This document shows, piece by piece, positions 9,859-21,104 of a stretch of 64,000 nt of DNA (positions are counted from its first letter, which is position 1; each line of letters starts with the position of its first letter). The notes below the pieces were generated by a model. That model was given only the letters and a program-made list of their open reading frames with translations, did no database searches and was not told the DNA's origin. Origin of the DNA: Seiridium cupressi (lineage: Eukaryota > Ascomycota > Sordariomycetes > Amphisphaeriales > Sporocadaceae); assembly GCA_036674765.1 (NCBI GenBank), contig JARVKI010000011.1, forward strand, positions 248,001 through 312,000. The letters are read 5' to 3'. The position numbers were made by a program, and so were the translations under genes.

Positions 9859-12800
9859 TCACATTGCCGATGTACCACGAGCTGCGTCCCACAACATTTT
9901 GAACGGACCTGCTCGCTGGAGCAGATCAGCCGGTCTCCCCTGATCAACCACAAAACCTTTTGCTGACGGTCATATATCATAGCGTCGATCATCATACTGA
10001 AGCACGTATACGTGACTTGGTTCGCACTGAATTCAGTGCTCATACTGTCATCGCAATTGCGCATAGGCTTGATACCATCGCAGATTTCGATCGTGTGGTC
10101 GTCTTGGAAAAAGGCGAACAAACCTCAACGTCAAAAGTGCAAACGCATGACTTGCCTGCTCGTAGCTTCGTCGAGAAGCACCACGCGCCCACTGTTCTTG
10201 CGAAGGATTGCTCTGGCGAGGAAGAAAAGCTGCCGTTGCCCATGGCTGAGCATCTCTTCTCCCATGTCGACGTCCAGCCCGCCCTTCTGCTCGATACTTG
10301 CCCATATCTCTACCTTGGACAATGCATCGATGATCTCCTCAACCGAAGACGCTTCGTAGGGATCGATGTTCTGTCGTACGGTGCCAGGAAGGAAGAATTG
10401 GTCCTGTGTAATGGCAGTGAGCTGAGATCTGACAAGATCTCGTGATAACGTTGAGATATCCAAGTCGTCAATAGTGATAGATCCGCTGCACAAATCAAGC
10501 ATTCTGGTGATGGTGAGCAGGAGTGAGGACTTCCCACTGCTTGCTTGATTAGCTTAATTCTGCCAGATCGAGAGGATTTTGGATCACGCACCTTCCTGTT
10601 CGGCCGACAATCGCAACCTTTTCGCCACCCTTTATGGAGATGGAAATCTGATCCAAAGCCTTATTGTCATTTCCTGTATCATAGGTTGCACAAATGCCCT
10701 GAAGCTCAATAGCTCCCTGGGACGGCCAATTCTGCGGTGGTATGTTGCCCTCACCTAGCAGCTCCTCATCGGGCGTGTTCTCGCTAAACTGCTTGATCCT
10801 CGCCACAGCGCCGATGGATGTCCCAAGTGAAGTCCACCATAAAATCGGCATTCTGACAGTTTCGGCGAACGTAATAAGCTGGACCAAAGAAACGCCCGTC
10901 AGTCCGACCGAGACGGATTCGCGTAGCCTGACTGCCAATCCAACTACAAGCAGTGCCAGGGCGGCGACTATGAGGTCCAGCACTAGTGTGAGCCATCGCT
11001 GAATCATGAGAAGAAGATAGAAGGGCTTTTGGGCACGGTCAACAAGATCGTGATTTTGTTCGATAGCTGGCTGTGTCCAGCCAAAAGCTCGGACGGTCGA
11101 AAGGCCAGCAAGCGTTTCAATGAATTGGGTGCTTAATAGTGCGTTAGTCATGGCATAAACAGGAGAATATCTTCTACTGGAACATACTACACCGGCGCCT
11201 TTTCATCTAGATCTAGAAACCGAAGTTGTCGGGACGTCCGAAGATAGGCTTGCTGAAGGAAAAAGAATGCTGCGATCAAGAAGGGGTAAGCGATGGCCAA
11301 ATACCACGTCGACGAAGCAATCAAAACTGCTTGTCCAATACAGGTAAGGAGGTCTATAGATCAGTCCCGAACATCATTTAGGACACGAGTGTATCACATA
11401 CTCTGTATTGTAACGAGCATACCCAAAGGCAGATTCCTATCGACCTCGCTGATATCTTGGGAGAACCTGCTTTGTTCAGGACCTTGTTTATACCGGGGAA
11501 CTGAAGACGATATCAATACATACCTAGTCGTGAGAGAACCTGTGTCGTTGGACGTAAACAGCGAAAGAGGCGCACTATGCCATGTTCAGCTTCATGGTTT
11601 GGGATCCGCTTGATTATTGGCTTACCGAACAACTACTCTGAGCAGCCTTTCGTGGAGCTCAAGTCCTGACTTGGCGACCACCTTCACTACCACGAACCTG
11701 TAAAAGATGTTAGAAGTCTAAGGTTGCCGTTTTGGGCCGCCGGACTTTACCACGTCAAAACAAAGAAAGCCATTATCGCTGCGACCTGGAGCGCAGCGTA
11801 GACTCCAAGATAAAGACCGGTGCGTTGGTTGCCGTCTGCGTCACTGGCGTCCGACCACCACTTGAGCCGCACGGCTATTTTATTAGTATACTGCCTTCAT
11901 AATAGATGTGCGAAACCACTTACTCGGAAAGGTTTGGAGGAACGCATTGGAGAATTCTACAATAAGTAAGATTGCAGTGAAGACTGGACCTAACGCGGAG
12001 AAGTAGAATAGATAGACCGTGTTGTCCCCAAGTTGTCTACGCTTGTCAGCAGGCCCAGGCTTTCTGGCCAGCAGGCCATTTTTAGGTGCGTTGATGGGTT
12101 CATCATCTTTAGGGTCATCAAATGTCCCGCCATCTCCTATAACACGCTGGCTACTCTGATAGATACTACTCACGTAGCCCTCTCGTCTTGTAAGCTCAGC
12201 AAATGATCCGAGTTCGATGACAGTACCTTCTTTTCCAAGAGTCATAATCTGATCGGCCATGGACAGAGGAATAGCTATCATCAATCAGAGACATGGCGCA
12301 CTAATCTAACCATATACTCACCTGATTGAGTCGCCAAGATGACGGTTGTTCCCCACTTCCGCAAGATTCCATCCTTAATACCAAATAGACGTTTGCAGAC
12401 ATTGTTTGCTGTGTGGTTATCGAGTCCGCTGAGCATATCATCGAAGATTGCGATTTCTGGTCTGGTATAGATCGCTCGAGCCAAGGCCTTTGGAGTCAGG
12501 ACAATATAAGCTTGTCGGAACAGTATCTCAACCCCCCACTCTCTGCTTTTGTCCGCCACTCAGAGCCACACCCTTGCTACCCACGATGGTGTCGTCGCCT
12601 TCTGGGAGACCAGCCAAGTCTTTCTGCAAATCGCAGGCCTGGATTACTTGTGCATATAGCACCGAGTCAAAGTGGCCATAACCAACAATATTTTTGCGGA
12701 TGCTTTGGTTCTTGATGAATTGGTTAGCTTAAAACAAGTCAATCGTGGGGATAATGCCAACTAACCTGTATCCAAGGCGTTTGATCGCACCATGACGTAC

Positions 12801-15214
12801 GGACCTGTGCTATTCTGAAATTCCCAGTGACGACTGGACACTCGCCTAGGAGCCCTTTTAGTAGCGTGCTCTTTCCTGAAGCAACCTGCCCAACAACAAC
12901 CAACATTTGACTTTCCATCACCGCCACGTTGACATTCTTGACAATACATGGTTCACCTTTTGACCAACCGAAGCATGAGTCTTCAAGATGTACGTGAAAG
13001 CTGCTGAGTTGAGCTGGTAGGCCACTAGCCAACGGCCGAAGGGCGTGTGCAAGCTCGATTCCATTGCTCGCATTTGCTTTCACAACGGCCTCCGTGTGAG
13101 GCTCTCGATTGGCTGACAAAGAAGCTGCACTACGAAGAAGTATTTCGCGTTGGTCTTGTAGAGTTGGTTCGGAGAGATATTTTTGAATTCGATCAAAGCA
13201 AGCCATGGATGATTGCAAGTTAACGATGGTCTCAAATGTACCAAAAAGGGGTGCTGCTAGGAGTATTATGAGAGGCAAGGAGGAGAAGAGTGTCGTAGCC
13301 TGGAAAGTTTCTCCCGTCTTTGCCGCAACACCGACAAACACTGCAAATGCTGCTACAGGTGAAAGCAAGACAGGCACCTGGGCCAATGCCGCAGTGGATA
13401 CCATAATCATCCTAAATGGCCTGGCCGCTTGAATCTCCTCCCTCCGCATTTGTGAGATGGACGAAGCAAGCATCTGGGCAAGTCCGGACATCTTTATGCT
13501 TTTCATGTGTCCAAGCATCTTAGAGGTAATGCCTACATGTGTTAGTGTTGTTCAAAACAATGGATTCCTATTCATACCGACTCTTTTCTGCACCTTCGAA
13601 AACCAGGCACCCTGCGATGCCTTGGCCATTGGCGACACGTATATGGTCAGTGCTAGGGATAAGAGACACACCACTACAGGTGCAACAGCAGCTGGCCCAA
13701 TGAATATGCTCAGCAGCCAGGTCGCAATGGCAACCTGAATGACATCCGCCCATAGATCATGGACCTGCCGCACAGCTCGGACAATTGTGTCCACCTAATA
13801 TTTTAACGGTTATACACAAGGTGATTCTTACAAAACGAACTTACGTCAGTGCTCATCAATGTGACCGAGACTGAATTATCTGACGCTGTAATATTTATTT
13901 CAGTGGTCTTCCTAAATACAGCAGTAATTAGTAGACCCCGAAGCATAGTTGCCATCCGGAACGCCTTGTGGCAGTAGAAAGCCGATGAGATGGCCATGCC
14001 AACGTAAACAAGTCCATATGCTGCAATGAGGCCGTAGCCCACATTGAGTGTCTCGTTGGCCCCCTGGAGATATAGTAAAATACGATTGAGTAAGAGTGGC
14101 TGGCAAATAGTAAAAGCGAGTAGTGAGAGCCTTGGTGGTACTGCCGAAAGAGTTGGCCTTGCGACAATCAGAGGTCAGCATTACTGTTATAGGGCGATGA
14201 ATGATGAAGACACTTTCGAATAGCCTTTTTAAGACAAACCCGAAATAGCTCAATGTAGTAAACGGGATATCTGCGGGCTGCATACCACAAGAGAGTTTTT
14301 GTGCATACTTTGATAAGTCTGTATCTGCTATCGCGAGTATCTGCTTTCTCATTAGCTTACCGACTTCTTATGAATGATTCTAGGGACTGCCGTAACATAC
14401 CGTGCTTCCATATATCCCAAAACTTGTTGTTCAGAATCGCAGCTGACATGTTCCCATGTATCGGAAACAAGTCATCAGGTTGAAGTAGGTGTCGGAAACC
14501 GCTGAGAAGAAGAGAATTCACCCACCAGAAGACGCCTCGGTTGAAGACCCCGCTTGTCTCTTCTGGACTATATTTTTCTTTGCTATCAACAAGCCACCCG
14601 CGCTTCTCCTTGGCCTCAAGTAATAGCACAGTGGCCTTGAGAACGAAAGAGGTTGTTGATATTGCCCGGAAGGTTGCTGGTAGCCCGCTCAGCCATATCG
14701 AACGCAAGGTGGCAGCATCGAGTACCAGAGAGATAAACAAGTATGTGGTAAACAAGGTCGATGGTCTAATGGACTTGGTGTGTTCGATGTAGGAAAGCGC
14801 ACATGCTGCTAGACTGGCCAAGAACGACAAGCACGATGCTGCCAAGGCAGTTGACTTGAGAGTTCCAGAGCCAGATCTTACAGCCCATAGAATTAGAGAT
14901 ACCAGTTGGGATATCGACCAAAGAGAAATCACGGCCTGTAAGGCTAGTCGGTATGGTATTTGGGGCACTCTGCGGATAGCCTAACTCACAAGCTTGGTGT
15001 ATCTTAGCAACGTGCCTCGAACAGCTTTAGGAAGGGCACTGAGATGACGAATTCTGAAGGGGGCGATAATGAGAAGGGCGGCCGCAGGCACGATGGAGAA
15101 AAAATACTGTTCAAACGTGAGAGTAAAATCGAAGTTGTCTCTACAACCGTAGATGGCAGGACCAAATTGGTCGTCAGCCGCCGGGGAGCAGCTAATTGCA
15201 GATGAGGCATTCAT
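9859..15214 (-). pseudogene. ABCC (MRP-type) full ABC transporter broken by an internal inversion
   Basis: This is an ATP-driven multidrug or conjugate exporter of the ABCC family in the order TMD0-TMD1-NBD1-TMD2-NBD2. I could join 16 exons from 15214 to 10156; the first four are 15214-14990, 14935-14401, 14340-14286 and 14157-13845. NBD1 has Walker A GQVASGKSTLL, signature LSGGQKQR and Walker B IAIFDDMLSGLD. NBD2 has Walker A GRTGSSGKSSLL, signature LSHGQRQ and Walker B VVLLDEATS. Immediately after that serine the D-loop and H-loop block (SVDHHTE to IAHRLDTIADFDRVVVLEK) lies on the opposite strand at 9983-10112. The true C-terminus (GFVVDQGRPADLL to the stop at 9859) resumes on the minus strand at 9957. 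As it stands, NBD2 lacks the switch histidine and reads into a stop within eight codons. Re-inverting 9958-10112 on paper closes a 1475-codon frame, normal for ABCC. No other break was found, so inactivation looks recent unless this is an assembly fault. Confidence 0.9.
9958..10112 (+). other. Inverted 155-bp segment carrying the NBD2 D-loop/H-loop of the ABCC gene
   Basis: On the plus strand this segment reads as the end of an intron (branch-like TGCTGAC, acceptor CATAG at 9978-9982). Then comes coding sequence for SVDHHTEARIRDLVR, SAHTVIAIAHRLDTI and DFDRVVVLEK, which belongs between LDEATS (ending 10158) and GFVVDQG (starting 9957) of the minus-strand transporter. The edges carry CCTTTT (9956-9961) and AAAAGG (10109-10114), a 6-bp inverted microhomology. 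Confidence 0.88.
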
Positions 15215-16861
15215 GTCGACTTGTGCACTAAATGAGCGAGCAAAACATATAACAAGAGAGCGTCTGGGCAAAACGAATATTTCAATTGACATTAATCCAA
15301 TCGAGGTTCACCTCATATAAGTCGCAAATGTCAAAGTCTCACAACAATTGGCGCCATGCCGAAAAGGGAAATCAGGAGCTTTGCACAGGATTCGACGTTT
15401 GTAGGGAGCTTCTACTGCAGCGTTTGATTAGAGTCAGGAGCTGCAAGCGAAAGATTACATACTGCCCCACAAGAATTCGATCAAAATCGTAGTAATTCCC
15501 TATTAACATAATAAAAAGAGATCGTGAAACTATAAAATGATAATCAGGATAATTCTTTTATGTTATGGATTTTTAAAAATATTCATTTCTATTTTATTGT
15601 TGAGTTATAAGGTTATGAAACAGCGTTGTTCGGTAGAAGTGTGTAATCTTTCGCTTGCAGCTCCAGGAGTAGATAAGACTGCCACGTTTTGAGCTTTCCA
15701 CCAAATTATACCATGCTAGCGAAATGAACGGCAAGTGGAGTGAGGACGATTTTACATGTAGTTTCGGTATTCGAGGTGCAACTGGCTGGCAATGGCAAAA
15801 TAAACCACATACTGCCAGCCACACGCCCGAGAGGTGCGCACTGAAGTGGTCAAGTCACCGGCTCTGCCCGCCAAGCTAAGGCCTTATATGGTGGATCGTG
15901 CAGCCCTGCGAAGTGCAAGGTACAGAGTCAGAGGTCATATGCACGCGGTCTAGTACAAACCTTTTCGAGGCGAAAGCGTCTTGCTCTCGATAGCGGGAGC
16001 TTCCTGCCTCTGAGCAGAGAACACATAGCTGATAGGTAGGTGGGCCTCCGTAACAGTTTTCCGCCAGGTCGCCCATGGCTTCTCGTTTGTGAGCAAGGCG
16101 ATCGGCGCCCTCAATCGACTCCTCCTGAACTGGAGTTCGATAGGAGAACATAGCCACCGTAGAGGATAGTCCCCATTGGTGAGTTTCTAGTGGACCTCCG
16201 CTGTTGAGTCATCGCACTCGCGGTTCCAGCACGGCGGCAGCAGAAGTTGAGACCTGTTTCAAGAACTTCGAATGGCATCTACCGTATGGCTAGTGTTTGT
16301 TGGCTCGGCGTGACTGGCATCGGAGACCCGCCCCAAAACCTGGTTCATCTACCCGCTGAGACCCTATGACGCAAGCTCCAGGGTCCCAGAGGGCCCCATT
16401 TGGACCCTGCAGATTCCAATCACACGTCGCGGCACCCTCTTTCCTCTATCAACCGCCAAACTTTCGTCATCGAGCGACGGGCACACAAACCTTTCCACTC
16501 CCGTCCAACAGACGACTAGTGCACCAATTTGCGCCAAGAGAGCGGTCTGTCCAGCAATGGCATGGAGCAATATATGCGCTGGCCCGACAGGCCGGGGTAG
16601 CCCTGTCACCTTCCCCAACCCGGTTTATTCTTGACTCTCTTAGACTTTGAGCGACGGTGACGCCCTGAGAACTCTGAGGTCTTCTTATATGCACACCTTT
16701 GCCTCTGTAGTTCTCAATGAGTGGTCTCTAGCATTTTATGTCCATGTTCTAGTCACAACATAAGTGGTATCTGCTTGCCAGTCACAATCAATACATCAGT
16801 CCATTCCTTAATCGTATCGAACCACTAGAGAGCGCCTCGAGTTGCATATTACATCGCCATC
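15215..16861. other. Intergenic region upstream of the ABCC pseudogene and of the SUR7-like gene
   Basis: This 1.65 kb separates two divergently transcribed genes and should contain both promoters. An inverted repeat with an AT-rich centre sits at 15438-15664. No coding gene is supported; frames are at most 94 codons. Confidence 0.45.
15438..15664. repeat. Inverted repeat, 23-bp perfect arms around an AT-rich core (MITE-like)
   Basis: The left arm at 15438-15460 (starts GGAGCTGCAAGCG) is matched as reverse complement by 15642-15664; with one mismatch the match extends four more bases inward. The ~180-bp core is strongly AT-rich and not itself palindromic. No target-site duplication was established by eye, so a MITE is only one possibility. 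Confidence 0.7.
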
Positions 16862-17935
16862 ATGAATCGCATCTCAATACTAATACCCTTGATCCTGTCC
16901 ATCGCAGGCTTCGTGCTTGCCATGCTGTCGCTCTTCGCTGGCTCCAAGCCGGGACAACTCGAGGACTTCCATGTCATTGCTGTAAGATTGACTGCTCACT
17001 ACTAAGCAAGCAAGCCGTTCCTTGATTCTAATATCAGGCAGATCAATATGTCCAACTTTGGCCATGACCTCGTACCGACGCCAACGACTGGTGGCTCAGA
17101 GCCAACGACTACAGATAGCAGCTGGGAGGGCTGGTTCACTAGTGCCTTAGCAACCATCGCATCTGAGATTGGCGACGAACTTCAAGACATCGAAGGTGAT
17201 ATTGCCGACAAATTGTCCGCCGAGCTTGGAATTTCCCAATGGTACTCGCTGCATGTGATGACGGCTTGCGAGGGCAACTTCGCCCCAAACGCCACGAACC
17301 CTGACGCCTGGTACAACACGACGAACTGCACTTCGCAACGAGCAGGCTTCCAGTTCAACCTGACAGAGGTCCTCGACCACGAGATCTCGGTCGGACCTTT
17401 GGACTTGAACGCCGCCGACCTCCCGATACCCGACGACATCACTGATGCCATCAACTATCTTAACGGATTCCTCTTGGCCATCTTCGTTCTGTTCTGCATC
17501 GGTGCAGGATTTGCGGGACTATCATTCCTTGCGAGTATCGCCGCGCTATCAATGGGTGGAATGGGAAAATCCCGGGCGGGAACGACAAGGACTGGTCCCT
17601 CCAGGCTCATGTCGCTAGTCAATGCGATTCTATCGGGTTTAGCTGCTCTGGCTCTGATGGTCGGTGCCGCCATCACGACTGCAGTAGCAAAGAAAGGCCA
17701 AGAAAAGATCAACGACAAAGGCAGCGAAGTCGGAATATCTGCCAACGCGGGAACGAAGTTCATCATCATTACTTGGGTGTCATTTGCAACCATGTTTGTC
17801 ACGCTGCTCTACTGGGTTGTCGCGGGCATCAAAGGCCGGAAGACAACAACTACCAGTAGCCGACGGGGACGCGCTGGAAGATTTCAATGGAGACACGAAA
17901 AGAAGGTTCGCTCGAGTTACGAATCTTCAATCTAG
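16862..17935 (+). CDS. SUR7/PalI family plasma-membrane protein
   Basis: Two exons (16862-16981 and 17042-17935; 60-nt intron with CTACTAAGC branch point) give 337 aa. The second AG was used as acceptor because it preserves frame and yields INMSNFGHDLVPTP after the first transmembrane helix. Exon 1 encodes a cytosolic stub and helix 1, ending in the family's FAGSKPGQLEDFHVI. An extracellular domain follows with WYSLHVMTACEG and a second cysteine ~24 residues later, the SUR7/claudin-like W-C-C pattern. Three further hydrophobic segments lie between about residues 185 and 305, before a basic Arg/Ser/Thr tail. SUR7 proteins sit in eisosomes or sense pH (PalI); which of these applies here is not clear. 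Confidence 0.9.
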
Positions 17936-18474
17936 CTGGTCGTCGATGATCCAAACATGTCGATCAAATACCAAAAGACTCGGACCAGATAGACTGAGAA
18001 CTGGGCCTCCCGATATCCACACATTTCCTTTGCCTTGTTCGGAACGAGAATAGCGTAGTGCTTTTTACTATATCCCCTAGGTTGCCACCAGTCCTTTTCG
18101 TGAGGATGGCCGGCCCATCTACAACATTAATTAGACCAGAAAATCTGGGAATATCATGATTCATGTATTCACTTTGCCCGCCGTAAGCCAACATTGCTAC
18201 TGCTTGAATTGCCCGTCCTGTCCGAGTATAGGTAGTCACGACTCATGATGGTTCCTTAGCTTCCATAGTGCAATGTACCAATGAAGCCCCCCACCCGACG
18301 CGATTCCTAGTCGACCAAGACCCCTGATTTTCGTGTGCTCCGTGCGCATCCTTTCGATTTCATGTGACGACAATCCTCAAAGTTCTTGGAAATCCCTAAG
18401 CATTATCTCCCTCTTACACTTTATTTCTTTTCCGGAATACTCTGCCCCTACAGTTGGTGTAGGGTGCGGTCAAT
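17936..18474. other. Intergenic region upstream of the MscL gene
   Basis: About 540 bp should hold the 3' UTR of the SUR7-like gene and the promoter of the MscL gene. Nothing else was recognised. Confidence 0.4.
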
Positions 18475-19382
18475 ATGCCGCGGCTCGATGATGATGACAT
18501 AGAAGAGTTCCGGGACCAGGCCGAGGAACTGCTTGAGACCGGCGAGAAACACGCCAAGCGGCTCTTCAGCGGCTTCGTGGACTTTGCGTTCTCGGGCAAT
18601 ATCCTTGAAATCGCATTTGGTCTTGTGTAAGTTGTCGTTCTGGCATGAAACAGCCTCCTCCCGGACTGTTATCAGAGTGCCCAGCCTGCGGAGTGCGAAT
18701 GGCACATTCCAAGCATGGCAATTGCTAGGGATTGATACGCATTCATAGTTCGGGGGTAGCAATGCTAACTAGAATCTTGAAATCTACAGACTCGCCTCGG
18801 CCTTCACGGCCTTGACCACTTCCTTCGTGACTGATATCCTACTCCCGCCGCTGTCGGTGATATTGCCGCTGAACAGAAACCTGGACGAGAAGTTCGCCGT
18901 GCTCCAGGCAGGGCCCGACTATGACGAACTGGACGGCTACACCACACTGGCGCAGGCCCAGGAGGACGGCGCCGTTGTGTTGGCCTACGGGTAAGATGCT
19001 CACCCAACGGACCAAACCAAACTTTTTCTTCTTCTTCCCTTCTTCCCTTCGCGAGGAGCACTAGAGCAACTGACTATTCTCTCTGGTAGCTTGTTCCTGA
19101 ACAAGGTCTTCAATTTCGTCGGCATGGGATTGGCTCTGTACGGGCTGGCCATCATATACGAGTCTCTATCTCACGATGCGATCATCAAGCATACAGTTAA
19201 GTGCCGGTATTGCAAAAAGCAGATCAACATCAAGGTATGTTTCCAATATCAATGGCAATCAATTCAGGCGGTAGTCGTTGACTTGATGGATCTAGGCTAT
19301 CCGGTGTGTAAACTGTACGAGCTGGTTGGATGGTCGCGAGGAAACTAGCAGAGCGCGGCAGGAGCTGGTGGCGCGCCAGTAG
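18475..19382 (+). CDS. Large-conductance mechanosensitive channel (MscL) homologue with CxxC-CxxC tail
   Basis: Four exons (18475-18626, 18790-18990, 19090-19234, 19296-19382) give 194 aa. MscL subunits assemble into a tension-gated pore that releases osmolytes. The core is clear: amphipathic start, then GFVDFAFSGNILEIAFGLVLASAFTALTTSFV (pore-lining helix TM1), then DILLPPLSVI. A ~50-residue loop and a second helix in VFNFVGMGLALYGLAIIYE follow. After TM2 comes a cytosolic tail with CRYC and, ten residues later, CVNC, then TSWLDGREE, which looks like a small zinc ribbon and is absent from bacterial MscL. Exon 4 is short but joins in phase and supplies the second CxxC. The protein is longer than the ~136-aa bacterial channel through this tail and the loop. 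Ascomycete MscL-like genes are known, so host origin is plausible. Confidence 0.9.
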
Positions 19383-19781
19383 GCAAGCGGTGTTCTCCAG
19401 CCGATGCTGTAGAGACGGAGCTATATCCCCAACAGCCACGTTCAAGGATTGGTGGACCATGCATAGCATATTGTCTCCCCTGAAGTACTCTTGGATGAAG
19501 GAAGCTCTAGGCGTATTTCAAGTGGGATTGTGCTCATGAATCCAGGGTCGGGATATTATCTTCTGGAATGGACGGGATGCTGTTGTAGCGCATCCATTAT
19601 TGGGATGCGTAAACATCAGTAGAATTGCATGTGTTAAACCTAAGGAGCTTTTCTGTCGTATCATAAACCATGTCTTCATGACCCCCATAACGACGAGACC
19701 AAACGCCTTCCCTACACCCCCCAAATCCCTTTGAATAGGGTGGCTCAACCTTTAAACACCCTCGCCTTCGTTTGACACAAC
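19383..19781. other. Convergent intergenic region
   Basis: About 400 bp lie between the 3' ends of the MscL gene (plus) and the dehydrogenase gene (minus). No additional feature was seen. Confidence 0.45.
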
Positions 19782-20675
19782 TTAACGTCCAGCAACGACG
19801 TTAAGCACACCGCCATCGACTGCAATAACCTCTCCGTTGACGTAGTGGTTCTTGGCCAGGTACAAGGCAGTCATACCCATCTCCTGGTCACGACCAGGTC
19901 GCTGCAATGGGACGTGGCCCTTCTCTTGGATCTTCTCGTCGGGCACGTGACTCTTGTTCTGGTCGTTGCTCTCCTTGGCCGTCATTTCCGAGGGGAAGTA
20001 TCCCGGTGCGATGGAGTTGACTCTGATGCCCGCCTTCTGGAACTCGGACGACATCAGCTTGGTGAGGTGGACCGTGGCGCCCTTGGCCGTGTTGTAGCTG
20101 AAGTGGCCCTGGGCGTGGCGCATGATGCCCGACATGGAGGAGATGGTGATGACGGAGGCCGCGAAGCGCTCTAACTGGCCCTTGGGCTCGACGGCCGCCT
20201 GCAGCAGAGGCAGAAATGCGACGGTGGTGAAGTAGACGGACGTGACGTCTGTGCGGTACGTGTTCTGCCACTCCTCGACGCTTTCGTTGTTCCAGAGCTT
20301 GGCCTTGAGATCGTCGGCCTCCTCGTGCTCGGGCTCGGCCTTGGGCCCCGAGACGCCGGCGTTGCAGACGAGCAGGTTGATGTATTTCTCCTTCTCGCTC
20401 AGTTCGGCCACGAGCTTCTCGAGATCCTCCTTCTTGGTCACGTCGCAGGGGCCGATGGGGATGATCTCTCCCTTGAACGACGAGCCGGGACCATGCGACT
20501 TGGCTGCGGCCTCCAGTACCTCCATGCGTCGGCCAGTGATGTAGACCTTGGCTCCGTTGGCTGCAAGGGCCTGGGTGATCATCAGGCCGATTCCAGTGCC
20601 ACCTCCAGTGACAACCGCGACAGTGCCCTTCATGGCAAACAGGGTAGCTGCATCGAAGTGGTGAGTCTCAGCCAT
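19782..20675 (-). CDS. Short-chain dehydrogenase/reductase (SDR, classical)
   Basis: A single exon of 297 aa encodes an NAD(P)(H)-dependent oxidoreductase. The cofactor-binding motif TGGGTGIG is at residues 23-30, followed by a GRR motif after the second strand that suggests NADP preference. The structural NAG is in LLVCNAGVSG (about 105-107). Catalytic residues are a serine in ITISSMSG (about 179-180), Tyr194 and Lys198 (YNTAK). The PG motif is in IAPGYFPSEMT, and the DGG near the C-terminus is typical (VIAVDGGVLNV). The arrangement resembles fungal rhamnolipid-biosynthesis (RhlG)-like or gluconate-dehydrogenase-like SDRs; the substrate cannot be read from sequence. There is no signal peptide, so it is probably cytosolic. 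Confidence 0.93.
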   Translation of the reverse strand: MAETHHFDAATLFAMKGTVAVVTGGGTGIGLMITQALAANGAKVYITGRRMEVLEAAAKSHGPGSSFKGEIIPIGPCDVTKKEDLEKLVAELSEKEKYINLLVCNAGVSGPKAEPEHEEADDLKAKLWNNESVEEWQNTYRTDVTSVYFTTVAFLPLLQAAVEPKGQLERFAASVITISSMSGIMRHAQGHFSYNTAKGATVHLTKLMSSEFQKAGIRVNSIAPGYFPSEMTAKESNDQNKSHVPDEKIQEKGHVPLQRPGRDQEMGMTALYLAKNHYVNGEVIAVDGGVLNVVAGR

Positions 20676-21104
20676 GGTGAATGTGGGGAATCAGGAGCTG
20701 TTATCAAAACTGTCTTGTTGAAGTTCTGCGACAAGGGCTGGGTGATGAGACAAGGATAGATTGAATCGGCAGGTTTCCTGGACGGGTTGATATATCTGTT
20801 CGAATTTTTTCTGTTGACTTCGAGAGTGACGAAGGCATTGTTGAAGCGCACGCGGGCATGATGACCAATGACGTAGGGTATACTTTTCCGAACTTTAATC
20901 GGCCGATGGCAGTGATCGTCAGGAACGTTTGCTCCTTAGCCCACTAAATAATGCATAGCTTTATGTATGGTGGGGGTGCTGTTATGCCTTCAACCAAATC
21001 CTAAGGGAAGCTCATAACTGCAACAGATATACTGTGAATGTTATAACCTACGATCAAGGTCATTGCGCAAAAGTACAAATTCTGCATTGTTGAATATCTC
21101 CTAT
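20676..21104. other. Intergenic region between SDR promoter and nitronate monooxygenase 3' end
   Basis: About 430 bp should contain the SDR promoter and the 3' UTR of the upstream-lying gene. No other feature was recognised. Confidence 0.4.

Noticed and set aside
9960..10445. A 161-codon plus-strand frame containing a convincing ABC H-loop sequence, as an independent gene
   Set aside because: Only its first ~45 codons are protein-like; the rest is antisense to NBD2. It is explained by the small inversion of the minus-strand transporter.
11293..11613. Plus-strand 106-codon frame within the transporter
   Set aside because: It is antisense to several small, correctly phased exons and introns of TMD2.
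20242..20759. Plus-strand frames of 100-144 codons antisense to the dehydrogenase
   Set aside because: They are antisense shadows of a single-exon GC-rich gene with a full motif set.
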